Source: Alcanivorax hongdengensis A-11-3
GTDB taxonomy: Bacteria > Pseudomonadota > Gammaproteobacteria > Pseudomonadales > Alcanivoracaceae
Assembly: GCF_000300995.1 (NCBI RefSeq)
Contig: NZ_AMRJ01000003.1
Location: 62,001 to 126,000 of the forward strand
Direction of reading: 5' to 3'
DNA: 64,000 nucleotides
Shown: piece after piece, positions 53,127 to 61,692 of the stretch
Position numbering within the stretch: the first letter of the stretch is position 1
How the letters are laid out: the number at the start of each line of letters is the position of its first letter
Position numbers and translations under genes: made by a program
The notes under the pieces: model-generated
What the model was told of the DNA's origin: nothing
What the model saw: only the letters and a program-made list of their open reading frames with translations
The model's database searches: none

Positions 53127-54555
53127 AATCCTTCTCTCTGATTCTCTCCACGATCTTGGTGGTGGAAATATCATCAATAAAGTCGAGCACCTTCACCTCA
53201 CCGCCGTAGCTGTGCACGAACTCGTGGCCGACCACCTGGTCGACGCTGTAGTCCCCGCCTTTTACCAGCACGTCCGGCTTGATCGCTTCCAGCAGGGGCT
53301 CGGGGGTATCGGTGTCGAAGGGGACCACCCAGTCCACCGCCTCCAGCGCGGCCAGTACCGCCATGCGCCGCTCCAGCGGGTTAATAGGCCGGCCCGGGCC
53401 TTTCAGGCGGCGGATGGAGTCGTCGCCGTTGACCGCCAGCACCAGGCGATCACCCTGGCGGCGAGCGGAATCCAGATAGCCCACGTGGCCGGCATGAATA
53501 ATGTCGAAGCAGCCATTGGTGAAGACAATTTTCTCGCCCTGGGCACGGGCATCGGCGATGGCGATCAGCAGCTGCTCTTCGGTCATCACACCCCGGCCCA
53601 GGCCGCCTTCCTGATGGACTGCCCGGCGCAGCTCCGGCGCCGACACCACCGCGGTGCCCAGCTTGGCAACCACGATACCGGCGGCGATATTGGCCAGTGC
53701 CACCGCATCTTCCATGGGCGCACCGGCCGCCAGGGCCACCGCCAGCACGGAAATCACCGTGTCACCGGCACCGGTTACATCAAACACTTCCCGCGCCCGT
53801 GCCGGCAGATGCAGCTCCGGCTGGCCATCGCGCAGCAGGGTCATGCCCTTTTCACTGCGGGTCACCAGCAGGGCCTGCAGGTCAAAATCACGGATCAGCT
53901 GCTGGCCCTTTTCAATCAGGTCCTGCTCATCCTTCACCGCCCCGACCACGGCCTCGAACTCACTCAGGTTGGGCGTCAGCAGGGTGGCTCCCCGGTAAGG
54001 GGAAAAATCGGTGCCCTTGGGGTCTACCAGCACCGGCACACCGGCGTCCCGGGCCATGGCGATCAGCCCCGGGCAGTCGCGCAGCGCGCCTTTGGCATAG
54101 TCCGACAGCACCAGTGCGCCGCAGTGAGCCAGCTGAGCCTGTACCCGTGCGGCAAAGGGCGCCGGGTCCTGATCATGAAAGGCCTCTTCAAAGTCCAGCC
54201 GCAGCAACTGCTGCTGACGGCTGATCACCCTCAGCTTGGTGATGGTGGGCAGCGCCGGCACTTTCTGAAAATGACAGGCCACCTCCGCCGCCGCCAGGCG
54301 CTCCTCCAGAATCCGCGCTGCCTCGTCATCGCCGGTGATGCCCACCAGCTCGGCACGGGCTCCCAGGGCCGCCATGTTCAGGGCCACGTTGGCAGCGCCG
54401 CCGGGACGATCTTCCAGCTCGGTGACCCGCACCACCGGCACCGGCGCTTCCGGCGAAATCCGCCCGGTGGGGCCGTGCCAGTAACGGTCCAGCATCACAT
54501 CGCCGGCCACCAGGACGCGGGCCTTGGCCAGGGCGGGGATCTGCGGGTTATGCAT
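53125..54555 (-). CDS. hldE: Bifunctional heptose 7-phosphate kinase / adenylyltransferase HldE
   Basis: HldE makes ADP-heptose precursors for the LPS inner core. The 476-residue protein fuses an N-terminal ribokinase-type kinase ([15 protein letters not shown]; catalytic [11 protein letters not shown]) with a C-terminal cytidylyltransferase-like domain ([17 protein letters not shown], then [16 protein letters not shown]). Length is normal. It is divergent from the LPS membrane protein gene and heads the LPS cluster. Its TAA lies in the AT-rich repeat at 53099-53126. Confidence 0.98.
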   Translation of the reverse strand: MHNPQIPALAKARVLVAGDVMLDRYWHGPTGRISPEAPVPVVRVTELEDRPGGAANVALNMAALGARAELVGITGDDEAARILEERLAAAEVACHFQKVPALPTITKLRVISRQQQLLRLDFEEAFHDQDPAPFAARVQAQLAHCGALVLSDYAKGALRDCPGLIAMARDAGVPVLVDPKGTDFSPYRGATLLTPNLSEFEAVVGAVKDEQDLIEKGQQLIRDFDLQALLVTRSEKGMTLLRDGQPELHLPARAREVFDVTGAGDTVISVLAVALAAGAPMEDAVALANIAAGIVVAKLGTAVVSAPELRRAVHQEGGLGRGVMTEEQLLIAIADARAQGEKIVFTNGCFDIIHAGHVGYLDSARRQGDRLVLAVNGDDSIRRLKGPGRPINPLERRMAVLAALEAVDWVVPFDTDTPEPLLEAIKPDVLVKGGDYSVDQVVGHEFVHSYGGEVKVLDFIDDISTTKIVERIREKD

Positions 54556-54642
54556 GGAAGTCTCCTGAACTGATCAGATTGGGCACGGTATGGCGAAACC
54601 TTACTGCACTGCCGATGTCTTGTCTTGCCAAGCACCTCACGA

Positions 54643-54660
54643 TGTAACAGCCGGGTTACA
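54643..54660. promoter_or_regulatory. Inverted repeat TGTAAC-N6-GTTACA between hldE and the next gene
   Basis: A perfect 6-bp inverted repeat with 6-bp spacing lies 88 bp upstream of the hldE start and 112 bp before the divergent gene. The spacing resembles TyrR/PhhR boxes (TGTAAA-N6-TTTACA), but regulation by such a protein is not supported by other evidence. Confidence 0.4.
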
Positions 54661-54771
54661 GCGCCAAACGGCGGCGCAGTGTAGCATAGCGGTGGATACC
54701 GCCGGACGCTGCCTTTAAACTCTGCCAGCGCCGGGATGCAGGCAGTCAACACACGCACAATGGAAATCCGT

Positions 54772-55938
54772 ATGCCGCTATTGAACAACATCATGCAGGG
54801 TCGCTGGTTGCGCTGGTGGCTGACACTGTCGTTTGCGGTGATGTTTTCCGCGGTTTTCCTGTTCAATTCCCGCACTTCCATGCTCAACGTGGTGGACTTT
54901 CTGTTTTTCCTGCCCTCGTTGACACTGGTGACCCGGGCCGTGGTCAGCGGTGACCACCGCCTGCTGACCGCGCCGCTGATGCTGCCCCTTTATTTACTGC
55001 TGGCCTGGGCACTGCTGAGCATGGCCTGGGCGGAACAGCCCAATGGCTCACGCACCGTGCGGGGGGTGGTACAGATCCTGATCATGGCCGGCATGTTCCG
55101 CTGGTTGCACCTGTATTACCGCCATACCTTCAAACAGGCACTCACCAACGGCGCCCTGTGCGCCATGATCGTGGCGACCACGGTGGTGGTGAGTTACTAC
55201 ACCACCCAGCCGATCAACAGCCCACTGTTCAGTGAGCCGGCCAACCTGATCTTCCACCTGCCGTCACTGGAGGCACCCACCGCCCTGATGGCACTGGTGG
55301 CGCCCACCTTCATTCTGGTGGCCCAGGCGCGGGAAGAAGGGGCCACCGGCAAGGGCGGCCGACGCCTGGCCGGCGCCATGGTCGGGTTTGCCATTCTCTG
55401 CCTGACCTCGCTGCCGCTGGGGCTGATGAGCATTTTCCTGGCGCTGGCCTGGCTAATTGCTTCCGGGCGCTACCGCTGGTTTGCCCTGTTACCGTTGCTG
55501 GCAGCGGTGTACCTGCTGGTCGATACCAGCCACCTGCAAACGGCGGCCAACTATATGCTGCACCCCTGGTTCGGTAACGGCCTGAACCAGGAAACCCTCA
55601 ACAATGTGCTGGCCCATGATGGCGATGCACTGCGCAGCCTGGCCCACCCGCGCAACATGTTTCTGCTGTTGATTCATGCGCTCGGCGTGGTCGGCCTGCT
55701 GTTGTTCGTGGCCTGCTGGGCCGTGCCTCTCGCCCTGCTGATACGGCGAAAGACCCCCTGGTTCGAAGACGGGCTGTTCACCGTTACAGTGGCCCCCTCC
55801 CTGTTCATGCTGTTTGCCACCGGTGCCTTTTTGCTGGTGCCCTTCCACAGCAGCTGGGAGAGCCTTTGGGTTCCCATGGCCCTGTTACTGGCGCGACTCA
55901 GCGAGCGGGACGTGATCCGCCCGCTGGCGACCCGCTAA
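54772..55938 (+). CDS. Polytopic membrane protein, O-antigen ligase/polymerase-like
   Basis: A 388-residue inner membrane protein with about ten hydrophobic segments and a longer periplasmic loop near 245-305 (TSHLQTAANYMLHPWFGNGL), containing the Wzy_C-type GNGL and AHPRNMFLLLIHALG pattern. This fits an O-antigen ligase (WaaL) or polymerase (Wzy) homologue joining sugars to the LPS core. Substrate not predictable. ATG 54772 follows TGGAAATC; upstream 54760 and 54736 are weaker starts. It is 16 bp from the LpxL-type gene. Confidence 0.72.
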   Translation: MPLLNNIMQGRWLRWWLTLSFAVMFSAVFLFNSRTSMLNVVDFLFFLPSLTLVTRAVVSGDHRLLTAPLMLPLYLLLAWALLSMAWAEQPNGSRTVRGVVQILIMAGMFRWLHLYYRHTFKQALTNGALCAMIVATTVVVSYYTTQPINSPLFSEPANLIFHLPSLEAPTALMALVAPTFILVAQAREEGATGKGGRRLAGAMVGFAILCLTSLPLGLMSIFLALAWLIASGRYRWFALLPLLAAVYLLVDTSHLQTAANYMLHPWFGNGLNQETLNNVLAHDGDALRSLAHPRNMFLLLIHALGVVGLLLFVACWAVPLALLIRRKTPWFEDGLFTVTVAPSLFMLFATGAFLLVPFHSSWESLWVPMALLLARLSERDVIRPLATR

Positions 55939-55953
55939 CGGTCGGACAACGTC

Positions 55954-56880
55954 ATGGGAACACGCCGCAACCGCCCCACCCGCCTGTCTGATCCGCGCCT
56001 GTTGCCCACCTGGATCGGCTTCGGCCTTTTCTGGCTGATCGGTCAATTGCCCTGGAACCTGCTGCTGGCAGCGGGTCGCCTGCTTGGCCACCTGGCCTGG
56101 TATCTGGCCAGCAGCCGCCGCGACATTGCCCTGACCAATATCCGACTCTGCTTCCCGGAACGGGACGAACAGCAACAACGGAAACTGGCCAGGGCCAGCC
56201 TGGTCAGTACCGGTGAAGCCATTCTGGAAATGGCCGGCAGCTTCAGCAATCACCGCATCAACCTGGATAAACGCCTGAGCGTAACCGGCATGGAACATAT
56301 CAAGCGAGCCCAGGAAAATGGCCAGGGCGTGCTATTGCTGGGCATGCACTTCAACAGTATCGATGTGGGTTCCAGGCTGCTCGGCTATCTGATCGATTTC
56401 TATGCGGTCTATCGCCCCAATGACAACCCGGTGCTGGACAAGATCATCAACAAGGGACGTGGCAACTATCTGAAGGGCAATGTCCCCCGCAGCGACATTC
56501 GGCAAATGATTCGCGTACTGCGCCAGGGCGATGTGCTCTGGTATGCGCCGGATCAGGATTACGGCATCAACCATGCGGTATTCGTGCCGTTCTTTGGCAA
56601 CCTGGCGGCCACCATCACCGCCACCAGCCGCATCGCCAAAATGGGCAAGGCCGCGGTCGTTCCCTGTGCCCACTACCGTTTCCCCGGCGGCCGCTATCTG
56701 ATTGAGTTCGGCGAACCGCTGTCAGACTTTCCCTGCGGCGATGACGAACAGGACACTGCCCGTATCAATCAAACCATTGAGCATTATGTGCGCAAGCACC
56801 CCGAGCAATATCTCTGGGTGCACAAGCGCTTCAAGCACCAGCCGGACGGCCAACGCTCTCCCTACCGAAGAAAAAAATGA
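55954..56880 (+). CDS. Lipid A acyltransferase, LpxL/HtrB family
   Basis: A 308-residue inner membrane acyltransferase that adds a secondary acyl chain to lipid A, or to a related lipid. One N-terminal membrane segment (about 18-50) is followed by the HX4D motif GMHFNSIDVG and APDQDYGINHAVFVPFFG, both characteristic of the LpxL/LpxM group. Its stop overlaps the next start (ATGA at 56877), tying it to the O-antigen ligase-like gene. Confidence 0.92.
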   Translation: MGTRRNRPTRLSDPRLLPTWIGFGLFWLIGQLPWNLLLAAGRLLGHLAWYLASSRRDIALTNIRLCFPERDEQQQRKLARASLVSTGEAILEMAGSFSNHRINLDKRLSVTGMEHIKRAQENGQGVLLLGMHFNSIDVGSRLLGYLIDFYAVYRPNDNPVLDKIINKGRGNYLKGNVPRSDIRQMIRVLRQGDVLWYAPDQDYGINHAVFVPFFGNLAATITATSRIAKMGKAAVVPCAHYRFPGGRYLIEFGEPLSDFPCGDDEQDTARINQTIEHYVRKHPEQYLWVHKRFKHQPDGQRSPYRRKK

Positions 56881-58085
56881 CACAGACCTCCACGGAATCC
56901 CCCTGGTACAAGGGGTTTATTGCTTTTATCGCTTGCGGTTTTCTACTCTGGGTAGCCGGGTTTTACCTGGCCCCATCCAGTGGTGCCCAGGACCGTATTT
57001 ACTACAATTGCTTTGTCATCCCCTTTTTGCTTTTAAGCTTTTTCAAAGGCAAGGAATTTGCCCTGGATCCCAGGTATCGCAATCAACGCTGGCTACTTTT
57101 CATGGTTTTTCTGCTGTGGCTTCCGGTTTGTTGGGGCAACAGTGACAATCAGCTGGATGTGGCGCGCAAGGAATTCAAGAACTTGCTGATGATTTACAGC
57201 ATTCTTTTCGGCACGGCGTTTCTACTCTACCGTCCGTCCTCCCTGCTAAAACATGTTCAAGCCACGATTGTTTCCGCCGCCGCCATTGCCGCTGTTCTTT
57301 TCTTTCATGGCGCCTGGCAAACCTTTCACCAGGGCAGTGGCATTGGCGAGGGCCTTAACGGCTACGGCAATCTGGGGGATAACCCCAATGAGACCGGTCT
57401 CGCTTTTGCCGCAGCCTTGCTCGTGGTGATGCACAAGCTGCCGGATTTGCGCGGCAAAAAACTGGCAGGCGCTCTGCTCTTTGCCTTCGCTATCCTGGTG
57501 GCTTTACTCCTGACAATGGGGCGAACAGGCATGCTGGCCGTGGCAGCGGGAACACTGGCGTCCTACGCCCGCTATCTGCGTGCCAGACAAGTGGCCGTAC
57601 TTTTTCTTTCCGGCGGCGCAGTTTTCCTGGTCTCGCTGGCGGCCTTTCCGGAATGGTACAGCTATATTATCCAGGCAGGCCTGAGCCGCAGGCCGGATGT
57701 CTGGCAGCCAAGGATCGAGGATTTCCTCAACCACCCCCTGTTTGGTATCGGCCTGAACGGGGAGCACGTGCGCTATATCCCCGAACTGCAGCAAATGCTG
57801 GACAGCCACAGCCTCTATATCGATACGGCATTACGCAGCGGCATTTACGGCCTGCTGGTCCTTACGGGGATCATTGTCTTTTCTGTGTCGAGGGGGATAA
57901 CGCTTCCCAGAAAGGAAAGCCTCTTTCTCTATCTGCTGGTATTTGGCCTGGTATCCCAGTTTTTTGAAGGCTACTACACCCTTTACGATCCGAATTCGTT
58001 CTGGCTTTTTATCTGGCTACCCATCGCCATGATCGCGGCACTGAGTGAAAAGTTAGCGCCTCGCGGCGCTAAGGCAGGCCTTTAG
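56877..58085 (+). CDS. O-antigen ligase family protein (WaaL-like)
   Basis: A 402-residue polytopic membrane protein with about eleven hydrophobic segments. The Wzy_C region near 285-320 (HPLFGIGLNGEHVRYIPELQ, then DSHSLYIDTALRSG) carries the GIGLN and H-S-x-Y-x-D pattern of O-antigen ligases. It likely transfers a glycan from undecaprenyl phosphate to the core. It is coupled to the LpxL-type gene and overlaps the convergent GT2 gene by 33 bp. Confidence 0.88.
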   Translation: MTQTSTESPWYKGFIAFIACGFLLWVAGFYLAPSSGAQDRIYYNCFVIPFLLLSFFKGKEFALDPRYRNQRWLLFMVFLLWLPVCWGNSDNQLDVARKEFKNLLMIYSILFGTAFLLYRPSSLLKHVQATIVSAAAIAAVLFFHGAWQTFHQGSGIGEGLNGYGNLGDNPNETGLAFAAALLVVMHKLPDLRGKKLAGALLFAFAILVALLLTMGRTGMLAVAAGTLASYARYLRARQVAVLFLSGGAVFLVSLAAFPEWYSYIIQAGLSRRPDVWQPRIEDFLNHPLFGIGLNGEHVRYIPELQQMLDSHSLYIDTALRSGIYGLLVLTGIIVFSVSRGITLPRKESLFLYLLVFGLVSQFFEGYYTLYDPNSFWLFIWLPIAMIAALSEKLAPRGAKAGL

Positions 58086-58949
58086 CGCCTTGAAATGCAC
58101 TCTCAGATCGAACCACGCGGGCACCCCTGATCGCTGCAGGTACCCTTTCCAGACACTCAGCGCATCCGCAGAATGGCCCTGCTTGGCGACAATGCGCAGC
58201 AGCCCGCGCACCTTCATACGATAGATGGAGACTCGGTAGCGCTCCAGCTGCTGGCAGTGATAGGGGGGCGCGAACAGTACATCCATGTTGGCAAAGCCTT
58301 CCTGCAGAGCCTTGTCCTTGGCCTTGCTTACAGCGCCCCGATACTTGTGGTAACGAACCATTTCCACTTCCATGACCAAGCACTGAAGTCTCGCCAGGCA
58401 GGAAAGAAAAAACGGGATATCCTCCTGGGTGGACAGCCCCTCCGGGAAAGGCGCCTGCAAATAGGCATCACGGCGAATCAGATAAGCGCCCTGCTGAACA
58501 CTCAATCGGCCTGCCAGGTAATTCCTGACACCCTGGTTGTTGCCGAGAGTGGCGGGCATGCATTTCACCGTGCCATCTTCGTATTCGATGGAATAACGAC
58601 CGATATAGAGATCGTGAGCGGCCCCGTCAGACTCGATGGTATCGACCGCCGCGGCCAAACCACCGGCGCAGATAACGTCATCCGCATCCAGAAACAGCAG
58701 AAAATCACCCTTGGAGGCTTTGGCGCCGTTATTGCGAGCGACGGCAACCCCCTGATTGGATTGCCTGACAATGGAGACTTGTGAATAACGCTGTTTCAGA
58801 TCCGCCAGCACAGGTTCGATATCGTCGGTTGAGCCGTCGTCGACAACAAGGATTTCGACCTGACCATCAAAGTTGTCCAGCACCGAATCCACCGCACCCG
58901 GCAAATACTGACTACTGTTGTAACAGGGGATAATAACTGAAAGCAGCAT
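58053..58949 (-). CDS. Glycosyltransferase family 2 protein
   Basis: A 298-residue GT2 enzyme with MLLSVIIPCYNSSQYLPGAV, the nucleotide-binding VVDDGSTDD and the metal-binding DADD in FLLFLDADDVI; the acceptor part has EDIPFFLSCLARL. It likely adds a sugar to LPS core or O-antigen. Its end overlaps the WaaL-like gene by 33 bp. Confidence 0.92.
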   Translation of the reverse strand: MLLSVIIPCYNSSQYLPGAVDSVLDNFDGQVEILVVDDGSTDDIEPVLADLKQRYSQVSIVRQSNQGVAVARNNGAKASKGDFLLFLDADDVICAGGLAAAVDTIESDGAAHDLYIGRYSIEYEDGTVKCMPATLGNNQGVRNYLAGRLSVQQGAYLIRRDAYLQAPFPEGLSTQEDIPFFLSCLARLQCLVMEVEMVRYHKYRGAVSKAKDKALQEGFANMDVLFAPPYHCQQLERYRVSIYRMKVRGLLRIVAKQGHSADALSVWKGYLQRSGVPAWFDLRVHFKALKACLSAARR

Positions 58950-59057
58950 ACTCTTAATTCAATATCCTTTTCGCCACAGCCTTGAAGGTTGCTACCCGGT
59001 AGTGCAAACCTTTAAAGACCGTTAAAATGCTGGCCCGTATTTCCTACCGCTGACGCC

Positions 59058-59867
59058 ATGCCTCATTTTACTTACATCGCCCCGAGCCTTGATCAAAAGG
59101 CACTGCATGAGGGGATAAAATCCGTTTTATCGGATCAGAAAGGCTGGTCTGTGGTAAAACAAAACGCCCGTAACCTGATTGCCTATCAGGAAAACGGCCG
59201 ACTGTATTTCAAAAGCTTCAATAATGACCGCCTCAAGGAGCTGGCCAAACGCTCTCTGGGCGGCAGTCGCGCCTGGCGCACCCTCAAGGGTACCCGGCTA
59301 CTGACGGAGGCCGGATGCCTGGCACCTGCCATTATTGCATGTGGCCACCACCAGCGCTGCGACTTCATACTCATGGAGGATCTGGAAGGCCCGCAGCTGC
59401 TCAATGCGCTGGAGTCGTTCCTGCAAGCCCCCTCGGCCCGGCCATGGCGCCGTGAGCTGTTCCGTGCCCTGGGGCATATGGTTGGCCGGATGCATGCCGC
59501 CCGGGTAGCCCATGGCGACCTGCGCCCCAACAACATCATCATACACCCTGGCCGCCTGGGCTACCGGCTGGCCCTGATCGATAACGAACGTACCCGCAAA
59601 CCGCTGCAGTTTGGCCGCGAGCAGAAGCGTAACCTCAAGCAGGTCATGCTGCTGGCCGATGACTACATCACACCGGCCGAGCGACGGCGTTTCTTCGCCG
59701 CCTATTTTTCCCGGCTGGACCTGCCCCGGCACAAACAGCGCCGACTTTACCGGGAAACCCTTGAAAGCGTCCGCGAACACTTCGCGCGCAAAGGGGTGGC
59801 GCGTGGCACGCCGATAAGCCAGGACTACTGGTACATCTTGCGCCATCAGCAACCGGACTACCGCTAA
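59058..59867 (+). CDS. LPS-kinase family protein (WaaP/InaA-like), with HGD motif
   Basis: A 269-residue kinase-fold protein. Lys and Glu of the N-lobe are in the LYFKSFNNDRLKELAKRSL region; the catalytic loop is VAHGDLRPNNIII, and the metal-binding position reads ALIDNERT. This is the LPS-core kinase family that phosphorylates heptose or Kdo in the inner core. With the HGD loop complete, it should be active. Its end overlaps the next kinase gene (convergent) by 4 bp. Confidence 0.88.
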   Translation: MPHFTYIAPSLDQKALHEGIKSVLSDQKGWSVVKQNARNLIAYQENGRLYFKSFNNDRLKELAKRSLGGSRAWRTLKGTRLLTEAGCLAPAIIACGHHQRCDFILMEDLEGPQLLNALESFLQAPSARPWRRELFRALGHMVGRMHAARVAHGDLRPNNIIIHPGRLGYRLALIDNERTRKPLQFGREQKRNLKQVMLLADDYITPAERRRFFAAYFSRLDLPRHKQRRLYRETLESVREHFARKGVARGTPISQDYWYILRHQQPDYR

Positions 59868-60553
59868 CCCTTCACCCTGCCGGCCACGGATAAGGCATCC
59901 GCCTGCGCACAGACACGGCAGTAGCCCCTGACGAACGCCTCGCTGCGCGTCGCATCCAGCACCAGGCCACTGCGCCGGTTTCGATACCAGGCGCGCTCCA
60001 GGGAGCGCAGCGCGGCCTGTTTATGCCAACCGGGCCGACCCGGCGGTTTTTCCCGGTCCAGCAAGATCAGCTGATGTCGGTCGACAATCACATCCTTGGC
60101 GCGCAGGGGCTCATAAACACCCAGGCCATGCAATTGAGCACACAGGGCACCATAGGCCTCGGCCAGTTCGCTGCGCCTGGGCGACGGCGCGCTCTGCAAC
60201 AGTGCTTCCAGGGGGTCACCAGGCTGGGCCCGACTGAGCATGAAGCCGGCCACCGGCAAGCCGAACCGGTAACGGGTGGCAAGCGTCTGCACCGGTATCA
60301 CCGCCACCCCCTGGCCAGCCAGCCATTGCAGGTTGCGTCCCTCCAGCTCCGTCGAGGAGCACCAGGCGCGGGCCTTCCAGAGTCGAGGCAACAGGCTTTT
60401 CAGCGACTCAGGCTCACTGACCTTGAGAAAAAAGGGCTCACCGTCAATTTCCAGGGCGTACACCCGGGTAGTCGTACCGGCACCGGAAATCGGCGTACCG
60501 GCCCCTTTTAGCAGGGCCTCAAGATCCAGCGGGTCAGGCCGGTAGCGCCACAT
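59864..60553 (-). CDS. LPS-kinase-like protein lacking the HGD catalytic loop
   Basis: A 229-residue kinase-fold protein. The N-lobe is present (EPFFLKVSEPESLKSLLP) and the metal-site segment reads LILLDREKPPG, but the catalytic loop expected as HGDxKxxN is EPLRAKDVIVDRHQ, with no catalytic Asp at the usual place. It may be inactive, or use another residue. Its start overlaps the stop of the KpsS-like gene by one base, so it is the second gene of that unit. Confidence 0.78.
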   Translation of the reverse strand: MWRYRPDPLDLEALLKGAGTPISGAGTTTRVYALEIDGEPFFLKVSEPESLKSLLPRLWKARAWCSSTELEGRNLQWLAGQGVAVIPVQTLATRYRFGLPVAGFMLSRAQPGDPLEALLQSAPSPRRSELAEAYGALCAQLHGLGVYEPLRAKDVIVDRHQLILLDREKPPGRPGWHKQAALRSLERAWYRNRRSGLVLDATRSEAFVRGYCRVCAQADALSVAGRVKG

Positions 60554-61692
60554 CAGAACGGCTCCCCGGACAGGATCTGATCCAGCCTCTCGCGCATACG
60601 CTGCGGATAATCAGGCCCGTATTCCGGCCAGCGCCCTGGCACCAGATACTGCTCGCGCAACCAGGCGACGAAATGACGCACCAGCGCGCCATCAAACGGC
60701 AGCGCCTGCGGGTCGCTCACCAGCCCGCGCAGGGTATCCCGGTTATCGGCATGGGCAACCAGTTCTTCGATGTTGTAACAGGCGTTACCCAGCGTAATCA
60801 CCGGCCGCCCCAGCAGCAGGCTTTCGATGCCGACGGTGGAGTTGACCGTGATCACCCCCAGCGAACGCTCGATCAGTTGCTGGGTGTCGTTGGCGTTGGC
60901 AAACAGGATACGGGGGTGGCGCCCATGCAGTTCCGGATAGGCTTTTTTGGAAGTGGGGTGCTCCTTGACCACATAGACACAGTCATCCGGCAGGGCATCC
61001 ACCGTCTCGACCAGCGCCTGGTAAAGCGCTTCCATACTGGGAACCCAGGGCGAATGGATCAGGATCTGGGTATCGTCATACACCTGGAAAGGCACGAACA
61101 GGTAGCGCGCTGGCAGCTCGATGGGCTCGCCCACCGGCTTGCGCGGTGGCCGCCGCACCAGGGTGGCATCCGCGACCTCTCCCCGGGGCGAGTAGTTGCG
61201 ATAAAAAGCGGCCTGCCGGGGAATGCTGTTGGCATAATTCACCCCGGCACCATCCAGCGCCATGGTATTGGGCAGAAAGCCCAACTCCAGATAGGCCACC
61301 TTGAGACCGGCTTCCCGGGCCCAGCTGATGGCCGCCTGCTGTTTGTAGTGAGCCCCGTTGAGCACGAACAGCACCTGCGGTTGCCAGTCACGGACCTGCC
61401 GCATCAGGCCGGCCATCAGGTGAGCAATGCGCAACCCCAGGCCGAACCGGAACCAGCGCCCGTGGGCACCGTCATTGAGCTGCCCCTTGCTGACCCGAAA
61501 GCGCAGCCAGCCCGGCAACTGGTCACGGCGCCGCCAGAGCCAGCCCAGGGCCGTGAGCCAGGGGCCACGCCCGGGGTGCTTGGCATTGATGACCCGGCCG
61601 TCCACCGGCATCTGCTCGGCCAGGGCACGAAAATGTTTTTCCTGATTGCGGCTCATGGCCAGAAACAGCACCCGTGGCAATGGCGGCGTCAC
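60553..61692 (-). CDS. KpsS/LipB-like capsule polysaccharide-type glycosyltransferase
   Basis: A 379-residue protein of the capsular polysaccharide biosynthesis family, whose known members add Kdo to lipid anchors (KpsS/KpsC type). Motifs are VYVVKEHPTSKKAY and ITVNSTVGIESLLLGRPVI, where KEHP and NSTVGIE are the conserved retaining Kdo-transferase signatures. In this LPS locus it may modify the core. It overlaps the sulfatase gene by 4 bp upstream and the kinase-like gene by 1 bp downstream. Confidence 0.8.
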   Translation of the reverse strand: MTPPLPRVLFLAMSRNQEKHFRALAEQMPVDGRVINAKHPGRGPWLTALGWLWRRRDQLPGWLRFRVSKGQLNDGAHGRWFRFGLGLRIAHLMAGLMRQVRDWQPQVLFVLNGAHYKQQAAISWAREAGLKVAYLELGFLPNTMALDGAGVNYANSIPRQAAFYRNYSPRGEVADATLVRRPPRKPVGEPIELPARYLFVPFQVYDDTQILIHSPWVPSMEALYQALVETVDALPDDCVYVVKEHPTSKKAYPELHGRHPRILFANANDTQQLIERSLGVITVNSTVGIESLLLGRPVITLGNACYNIEELVAHADNRDTLRGLVSDPQALPFDGALVRHFVAWLREQYLVPGRWPEYGPDYPQRMRERLDQILSGEPF

